The position numbers were made by a program, and so were the translations under genes. The notes under the pieces are model-generated. The model was not told the DNA's origin. It was given only the letters and a program-made list of their open reading frames with translations, and did not search any database. A DNA stretch of 39,150 nucleotides from Planctomycetota bacterium (lineage in GTDB: Bacteria > Planctomycetota > UBA1135). The stretch lies in the NCBI GenBank assembly GCA_030749235.1, contig JASMKM010000035.1:1-39150 (forward strand), written 5' to 3'. This document shows positions 33,639 to 39,150 of this stretch, in pieces (the first letter of the stretch is position 1; each line of letters opens with the position of its first letter).

Positions 33639-35327
33639 TTAGGGCTCTAAAAGCACCCCAATCGCGTTCGAGACCAGCCTCGGTGAGGTTGCTCCGGAGA
33701 AGCTCACGGCGGCAAAATAGGCGGTCGAGCTGATCAGTCCGGGGACGGTTCCCGGAGGCATATTTAGCTGCGACGAGGCGTTGCCCGACGCATCCAGGAT
33801 GCCACTCGCGTTGCTGAAAACTGGTGGTGCTCCGACGCGCATTAGGTCGAACAAGGGGTCGATCGTGAGCGGCACGGAGACGCCATAGGCTTGGGTCGGA
33901 CCGCGGCCGCTGAACGACGCCAACAGGATGTAACGAAAGCCCGCCTCGGAGGGGGGGAAGTTCATCGTGAAGTCGATCGTGCCGCCAGCGCTGGAAGAGA
34001 TCGTGTCGATGGTGGCATCGAGGATCGGCACCAGGCTTTGTAATTCAGCGAGGCCTGCCAGGGGGTTGCCCAATGGGTCGGCGAAAGGTGCGCCATAGAT
34101 GACCTCATTGGAACCATCGCCGTCGATGTCGCGTCCGGAGGCGACCGCACGGCCGACATTGTCGAGTGCGGCGGTGCCGTCAGTGCGAAACAGCAAGGAG
34201 CCGTCTTGGCCACTAAACACCAGAACAGAGCCCGCATCAGACATTCCGCCGACATCGGACAAGCGTGCTCCGACCACGAAATCACCGAAGGCGTCGCCAT
34301 CGACGTCGCCGGCTAGGGCGCAGGAGGAGCCGAGGTTGTCAATCGCGGCCTGGCCATCCACCTGATAGAGCAAGGCTCCATTAATCCCGGAATAAACAAA
34401 GGCCGAACCGGCCGCTAGGTTGCCGCCGGGGTTCGCAAAGGGTGCGCCGACGATGACGTCGGGTTGGTCATCCAGGTTGACATCGAGGCCACCGCTGACG
34501 GCATAGCCGAAGTGGATGTCGTCGTCGGCGCCATCAAGCTGCAGCAACAACGCGGCAGTGGCCCCAGAGTAGATTTCGGCCCGACCGTTGTCTGTGAAGG
34601 TCAGGCTGTCAGCATCGGGGCTTCCGATGAGCACGTCTGGCACGGTATCGGCGTTGAGGTCGCCGGCACAGGAGACCGACCAACCCATAGCCGAACCGCT
34701 GGAACCGTTGATGGTGTGGATGACCAAACCGGTTAATCCGGAGTAAACCATCACCCGTCCGCTGAAATTATTGAAGCCACTTTCACCGACGATGAAGTCC
34801 GGGATCGTGTCGCCATCTATGTCGCTGCAACCGGCCACCGCGCGACCAAAGAATCCGTAGTCGACGGTGCCATCTATGTGTAACAAAGAAAGACCATCGG
34901 CACCGGAAAAGATATCAATTTGACCTGCCTGCGTGAGGCCCGTCGGGCTCGCTTCCGGAGAGCCGACCAGGATGTCATCGTGACCATCATTGTTGATGTC
35001 CCCGACTGACGCAATCGATGTGCCAAACTTCTCGAAGTCCGCATCACCATGAAATTGGTAAAGCAGGCCGCCGGTCGCACCGGAATGCACGAACACCGAA
35101 CCGTTACGATTGAAGCCGAAGCTGCTCGCGAACTCGGCACCAATCAGGATGTCCGGCGTGCCGTCGGCATCGACGTCTCCAGCAAGCGCTACCGCCTCGC
35201 CTATGCGGTCACTTGGCGCGCCGCTATCGAAGCGCAACAGAGTGACGGCATCGCCTCCTTCTTGCGCATGCAGAGAGCCGCAAACGAAAAAAGAAGCGAG
35301 AACAAGAGAGCCAGGGAAAATTCTCAT
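33639..35327 (-). CDS. Secreted FG-GAP/integrin-alpha-like repeat protein with conserved C-terminal domain
   Basis: Signal peptide MRIFPGSLVLASFFVCGSLHAQ; repeated GDVDADGTPDILIGAEFA, GDINNDGHDDILVGSPEA, SDIDGDTIPDFIVGES, GDLNADTVPDVLIGSPDA, LDVNLDDQPDVIVGAPFA, GDVDGDAFGDFVVGARLS. Confidence 0.93.
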   Translation of the reverse strand: MRIFPGSLVLASFFVCGSLHAQEGGDAVTLLRFDSGAPSDRIGEAVALAGDVDADGTPDILIGAEFASSFGFNRNGSVFVHSGATGGLLYQFHGDADFEKFGTSIASVGDINNDGHDDILVGSPEASPTGLTQAGQIDIFSGADGLSLLHIDGTVDYGFFGRAVAGCSDIDGDTIPDFIVGESGFNNFSGRVMVYSGLTGLVIHTINGSSGSAMGWSVSCAGDLNADTVPDVLIGSPDADSLTFTDNGRAEIYSGATAALLLQLDGADDDIHFGYAVSGGLDVNLDDQPDVIVGAPFANPGGNLAAGSAFVYSGINGALLYQVDGQAAIDNLGSSCALAGDVDGDAFGDFVVGARLSDVGGMSDAGSVLVFSGQDGSLLFRTDGTAALDNVGRAVASGRDIDGDGSNEVIYGAPFADPLGNPLAGLAELQSLVPILDATIDTISSSAGGTIDFTMNFPPSEAGFRYILLASFSGRGPTQAYGVSVPLTIDPLFDLMRVGAPPVFSNASGILDASGNASSQLNMPPGTVPGLISSTAYFAAVSFSGATSPRLVSNAIGVLLEP

Positions 35328-35460
35328 GACAGAGGAGGGGTTCACAAGCGGCATATCGCCCGCAACAACTCTAGCGGTTTTTGCCGAAACCGCTTGGGGA
35401 AATTGCCCAATCACCACGGAAATTCCGCGAAAAAACAATACTTAACCGCAATGCGGAAAC

Positions 35461-36450
35461 CTAGCCTTGTGCCTCTGCAGCGGCCAATCCGGCTACGACC
35501 GCATCGTGCACCGCGCCACCGCAAGTGGCCAGCACGCCGCGGTTCTCGAGCAGCTTCTGGCCGAGGGTGAAGTCGAGGTCTTTGCCGTCGACATCGGTCA
35601 CGCGTCCGCCAGCTTCCTCGCAAACAATCACTCCGGCAACGTGGTCCCAGATATTCTCACGGTAATCGGGCTTGGATCGCGGACGCACGTAGATCTCGCC
35701 GGCGCCGTTGGCCACGATGCCGTACTTCACTTGTGAGTCGTAGCGGACGAAACCGCCACCGACTCCGGCATGCTCCATCATGGCGACGACCAACTTCGGA
35801 TCGCCATGGGCGGACTCCACTGAACCGAGCACGCGCCAGTCGCCTGGGTCGTTGGACTTGCTGACCGAGATTGGCGTTTCCTCGCCGCCATCGATTGGCA
35901 CGCTGACCGCCCCGTGCCCCTTGGCCGCGGCGAACATCACGCCGACTTGACTGTCAGGCTCATTCATGTCGAGCGGAAGGTTCGGGCAGACCATCACGCC
36001 GGCGAAAGGAACACCGTTGCGCAACAGGCCGATCGCAATCGCATATTGCTGGCGGCGCAGGAAACCCTTGGTGCCATCGATCGGGTCAATCGCCCATGTG
36101 TACTCGGCGCCGTCGGCGCCGGAGTGGTCAATCCAGCTACAGACCTCATCGAAGTTCGACTCCGAACCGATGACGTCGGAGACCAACTTGACGATTTTGG
36201 CGGCCCCCTCCTCCCCGGCACTCTCGCGCAGGTGTTCACTACCCTCTTCGGAAATCACGCCGTGATCAGGGAACGCTGCTTGAATCTGGCGCAGGATGAC
36301 GGCCTGCGAGCCATAGTCGGCGATGGTGACCGGGGACTTGTCGCCCTTGTCCATCGACTCAGGGGTATCGGCATGAACAGCGCGACATAGCAGAGCAGCT
36401 TGACGGCCGGCTTCGCGACCCACCTTGAGGATATGTTCGATGCTAGTCAT
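35461..36450 (-). CDS. 3'(2'),5'-bisphosphate nucleotidase / inositol monophosphatase family
   Basis: KGDKSPVTIADYGSQAVILRQI...VISEEGSEHL...YTWAIDPIDGTKGFLRRQQYAIAIGLL (HAL2/CysQ-like). Confidence 0.87.
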   Translation of the reverse strand: MTSIEHILKVGREAGRQAALLCRAVHADTPESMDKGDKSPVTIADYGSQAVILRQIQAAFPDHGVISEEGSEHLRESAGEEGAAKIVKLVSDVIGSESNFDEVCSWIDHSGADGAEYTWAIDPIDGTKGFLRRQQYAIAIGLLRNGVPFAGVMVCPNLPLDMNEPDSQVGVMFAAAKGHGAVSVPIDGGEETPISVSKSNDPGDWRVLGSVESAHGDPKLVVAMMEHAGVGGGFVRYDSQVKYGIVANGAGEIYVRPRSKPDYRENIWDHVAGVIVCEEAGGRVTDVDGKDLDFTLGQKLLENRGVLATCGGAVHDAVVAGLAAAEAQG

Positions 36451-36556
36451 GGGCGGGATTGTAGCGGGGCGGCCTGGCCCTGAAGGTGACAGCAATGCCT
36501 AGGCTGCTAGGTAAAGTTGGGTGAGGATCGCGTCGAGCGATCGCGCCTCCAATAGC

Positions 36557-36588
36557 AAAGAAAAAACACTCTATCGGGGACGATAGAG
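36557..36588 (-). terminator. Rho-independent terminator for the SDR gene
   Basis: On minus strand: CTCTATCG-TCCC-CGATAGAG-TG-TTTTTTCTTT; perfect 8-bp stem plus T-tract. Confidence 0.8.
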
Positions 36589-36653
36589 AGGATCTCATAG
36601 ACAATCGTATGGAAGCTAAAGAAAGGGCCTAAAACACCTTCGAAATCGTGTAA

Positions 36654-37424
36654 TCAAGCCCGGTACCCGCCGTCTACGGACAGGTCCACGCCGGTGATCC
36701 AGGACGATTCCGGGCTGCACAAAAACCACGCCGCGTTGGCAATGTCTTCCGGCTTGCCGAGACCCAGCGGATGACTCGCGTCGAGCTCCTTACGCTGATC
36801 CCGAGGTAGGCTCTCGACCCACTCGCGGCAGATGTCGGTGATCACAAAACCGGGGCAAATGCAGTTGGCGCGGATGTTGTACTTGGCGTAATCCACCGCC
36901 AGGTTCTTGGTGTAGAGAATCACTCCAGCCTTGGTCGGACCATAAGCCGTGCGCGCCTTCATGGCGGCTTGTCCGGCGATCGAACCGAGCGTGACGATGG
37001 CGCCCGACTCCTGCTCCATCATGTAGGGCAGCACCGCAGTTGCCGAGCGATGCACCCCGGTCAAGTTGACGCGAATGGTCTCTTCCCAGTGTTCATCATC
37101 AGTCTCCAGGGCCGCCGCGCGCTGTGGATTGATGCCGGCGTTGGCCACCAATACTTCGACGTGGTTGTAGCTGGCCGCGAATTGATCGACCGCTGCTTCG
37201 ATTGCACCGGGCTCGGCTACGTCCAGCGGAGCGATGCTGCATCGTTGTCCGTTCAGGCTCTCGCGTTCGATTATGGCGACGGTCTCGAGCAGGGCTTGCT
37301 CACGACGGCCGACCAACAACAAACGACAACCTTCGGCGGCAAAGCGAAGTGCGGTGGCACGACCGAGGCCGCTACCGGCGCCAGTGATGACGGCAGTGTT
37401 TGGGGCTGTCAACATGGATGGCAT
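36654..37424 (-). CDS. SDR family oxidoreductase
   Basis: AVITGAGSGLGRATALRFAAEG...VLVANAGINPQ...AYGPTKAGVILYTKNLAVDYAKYNIRANCICPGFV...WITGVDLSVDGGY. Confidence 0.93.
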   Translation of the reverse strand: MPSMLTAPNTAVITGAGSGLGRATALRFAAEGCRLLLVGRREQALLETVAIIERESLNGQRCSIAPLDVAEPGAIEAAVDQFAASYNHVEVLVANAGINPQRAAALETDDEHWEETIRVNLTGVHRSATAVLPYMMEQESGAIVTLGSIAGQAAMKARTAYGPTKAGVILYTKNLAVDYAKYNIRANCICPGFVITDICREWVESLPRDQRKELDASHPLGLGKPEDIANAAWFLCSPESSWITGVDLSVDGGYRA

Positions 37425-37456
37425 TATCCTATTGCACCCCTTCTCACCGAACTATC

Positions 37457-38023
37457 CTAGTCGTTGCCGCCGAGCAGGCCGAGGCTCTCAAGAATCTCGT
37501 GTGCTTCCATGTCGGAAGAGGCGATCTCCTGCAACACCGCCTTGCCCATGTCCTGCATGTTCATGCGGAACATCTCCAGCTGGCGATAGGCCCCGCGAAC
37601 CTCGTTGATTTTGCGCTTAGTCTCGTCAAAACGAAGCGCCAGCGACATGGCCTGTTCGCTGATGCCTGCGCCACCGAAGGAGCCAGCATGCGGATTCGCG
37701 GTGCCGTGCTCAGCGAGAATCTCGGCCTTCTTGCGCCGCTGGTAGGTGGGTTTCTCGACGCCCCTGGTGGCCTTCAACGCGCGGCCATACAGCGGTCGCG
37801 ACACCTTGAAACCCTCGTCGGATACGTTGCGACCATCGTGGGTGGCATGAATTTGCCACTGGTCAATAAGCACCTTGCCATCGATGGGGTCGGTGGGAAT
37901 CAAGTCCTGATCCCGACACCAGATGGCATACAGCTCATTCACGGTGTAGCCGGGATAATCTTCCTTGAGGGAAGTTAATGTCGAAGAGTAGTTCTCTTCC
38001 GACCAAGTTTCGTCGCGGGTCAT
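37457..38023 (-). CDS. Hypothetical protein
   Basis: 188-aa ORF in a gene-sized gap, same strand as neighbours, soluble charged composition; no family recognised. Confidence 0.6.
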   Translation of the reverse strand: MTRDETWSEENYSSTLTSLKEDYPGYTVNELYAIWCRDQDLIPTDPIDGKVLIDQWQIHATHDGRNVSDEGFKVSRPLYGRALKATRGVEKPTYQRRKKAEILAEHGTANPHAGSFGGAGISEQAMSLALRFDETKRKINEVRGAYRQLEMFRMNMQDMGKAVLQEIASSDMEAHEILESLGLLGGND

Positions 38024-38052
38024 CTATTGTTTGGAGGCAGGGGATGAATGGT

Positions 38053-38083
38053 CGCGAATAATAACAGAAAACTATTATTCGCG
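38053..38083. repeat. Perfect 11-bp inverted repeat, 9-nt loop
   Basis: CGCGAATAATA-acagaaaac-TATTATTCGCG in the gap between aconitase and the hypothetical gene. Confidence 0.85.
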
Positions 38084-38097
38084 GTTGCGATTATTCC

Positions 38098-39150
38098 TTA
38101 AGCCTCTACACCTAACGAGTTCAGCGCGGAGCCAGCCTTCCACCACTCGACTTGCTCGGTGTTCAGCGTGTGCTTCAGTGGCGCACTGTCAGAGCTTCCG
38201 TCCTCGTGAGTGAAGACTGCGGTGACAGCGCTTCCTGGAGCCAGCGACTCCAAGCCCTCAAGCGAAACCTTGTCGGTCTCTTGCACCTTTTCCCAATCGG
38301 CTGGGTCGGCGAAGGTAAAGGGCAGCACACCTTGTTTCTTCAGGTTGGTCTCGTGGATACGTGCGAAACCTCGCACGATTACGGCAGCGGCACCAAGATG
38401 ACGCGGGCACATGGCGGCGTGCTCGCGGCTGGAGCCTTCGCCATAGTTCTCGTCACCGACGACCACCCAGACCTGGCCATCGGCTTTCAGCTCGCGAGCC
38501 ACATCCGGCACGGGCTGGTTCAGGCCGGAGATTGGATTGCGCGTGGTGCCGGTGCCGCCAGTGAAGGCGTTGGTCGCACCGGTGAACATGTTGTTCGAAA
38601 TGTTGTCGAGATGACCACGGAAGGTCAGCCACTTGCCGGCCGGCGAGATGTGGTCGGTGGTGGTCTTGCCACGCGTCTTCAGCAGCAGGGGCATGCCTTG
38701 ATAACGCTCAAGCGCAAGTGCTTCGAATGGCGTGAGCAGTTGCAGGCGACGTGACTCTAGAGACACGATGACTTTCACGGCGGAAGCGTCGTCGGCCGGG
38801 CCTTGATAACCATCGCGGGTCAAGACGAAACCATCTTCAGGAATGTCCGGCGCGATTTCAGGCGCGTCGAGCTTCCACTCGTTGCCGTCCTTGTCGGCCA
38901 ACGTATCGGTCATCGGATTGAAATCCAGGCGACCACTCAAGCCAAGCACCATCACCATCTCCGGTGAGCCGATGAAGCCGTGCGTCTCAGGATTGGCGTC
39001 GTTGCGCGCCTTGAAGTTACGGTTGAAGCTGGTGACGATTGAGTTGACCGTGCCAGGCTCTAAGTCCTCGCGTTGCCACTGGCCGATGCAGGGGCCGCAA
39101 GCGTTGGTCAGCACGGTGGCGCCGACGCTCTCGAGGGTATCCAGTTGGCC
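38098..39150 (-). CDS. Aconitate hydratase, C-terminal part (5' end beyond window)
   Basis: Open to the edge: GQLDTLESVGATVLTNACGPCIGQWQREDLEPGTVNSIVTSFNRNFKARNDANPETHGFIGSPEMV...ITDHISPAGKW-type TTDHISPAGKW...NYGEGSSREHAA. Confidence 0.96.
   Translation of the reverse strand, partial: GQLDTLESVGATVLTNACGPCIGQWQREDLEPGTVNSIVTSFNRNFKARNDANPETHGFIGSPEMVMVLGLSGRLDFNPMTDTLADKDGNEWKLDAPEIAPDIPEDGFVLTRDGYQGPADDASAVKVIVSLESRRLQLLTPFEALALERYQGMPLLLKTRGKTTTDHISPAGKWLTFRGHLDNISNNMFTGATNAFTGGTGTTRNPISGLNQPVPDVARELKADGQVWVVVGDENYGEGSSREHAAMCPRHLGAAAVIVRGFARIHETNLKKQGVLPFTFADPADWEKVQETDKVSLEGLESLAPGSAVTAVFTHEDGSSDSAPLKHTLNTEQVEWWKAGSALNSLGVEA

Noticed and set aside
36515-36545. Short palindrome GATCGC-gtcga-GCGATC near the 36.5-kb gap
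   Set aside because: Six-bp arms without T-tract or repeats elsewhere in the window; could easily be chance in GC-rich DNA.
1-39150. CRISPR arrays, tRNA/rRNA genes, transposases, phage or defence modules
   Set aside because: None recognised by eye; no regularly spaced repeats or hallmark proteins. A computational scan (tRNAscan-SE, CRISPRCasFinder, Infernal) would be needed to exclude small elements.

Overview
The window is 39.15 kb of gene-dense bacterial chromosome. A planctomycete-like origin is inferred from secreted proteins ending in a shared C-terminal domain, FGly-type sulfatase, DUF1080 and FG-GAP proteins, and many lipoproteins; no taxonomic search was run. Left end (1-6.9 kb): a polysaccharide assembly locus with a Wzx-like flippase, GT4 glycosyltransferase, sulfotransferase, an unusual GNAT/FemAB-like acyltransferase fused to a phosphoglycosyl transferase, and a CapD/WbpM-type dehydratase. 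Next come a Na/Pi symporter with a PhoU-like protein behind a Pho-box-like triple repeat, a sulfatase, a parvulin PPIase with an insertion, an iron/B12-type ABC importer split by gmhA and a lipoprotein gene, and a NuoF-like/formate dehydrogenase operon. The FDH catalytic subunit is broken by an in-frame TGA that is almost certainly selenocysteine, followed by a hand-foldable SECIS hairpin; an SLC13-type transporter overlaps its 3' end. The right part has a lipoprotein cluster, DUF1080, PlsC, the pntAA/AB/B operon, RNA-modification enzymes, an FAD dehydrogenase, an FG-GAP protein, a 3'(2'),5'-bisphosphate nucleotidase, an SDR and a partial aconitase. Most notable: the unrecognised Sec-FDH, the acyltransferase-PGT fusion, two in-frame gene remnants (a phosphotransacetylase C-terminus and an orphan secreted C-terminal domain), and a perfect 16-bp terminator hairpin inside the coding 3' end of a convergent gene. 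No CRISPR array, tRNA, rRNA or transposase was recognised.
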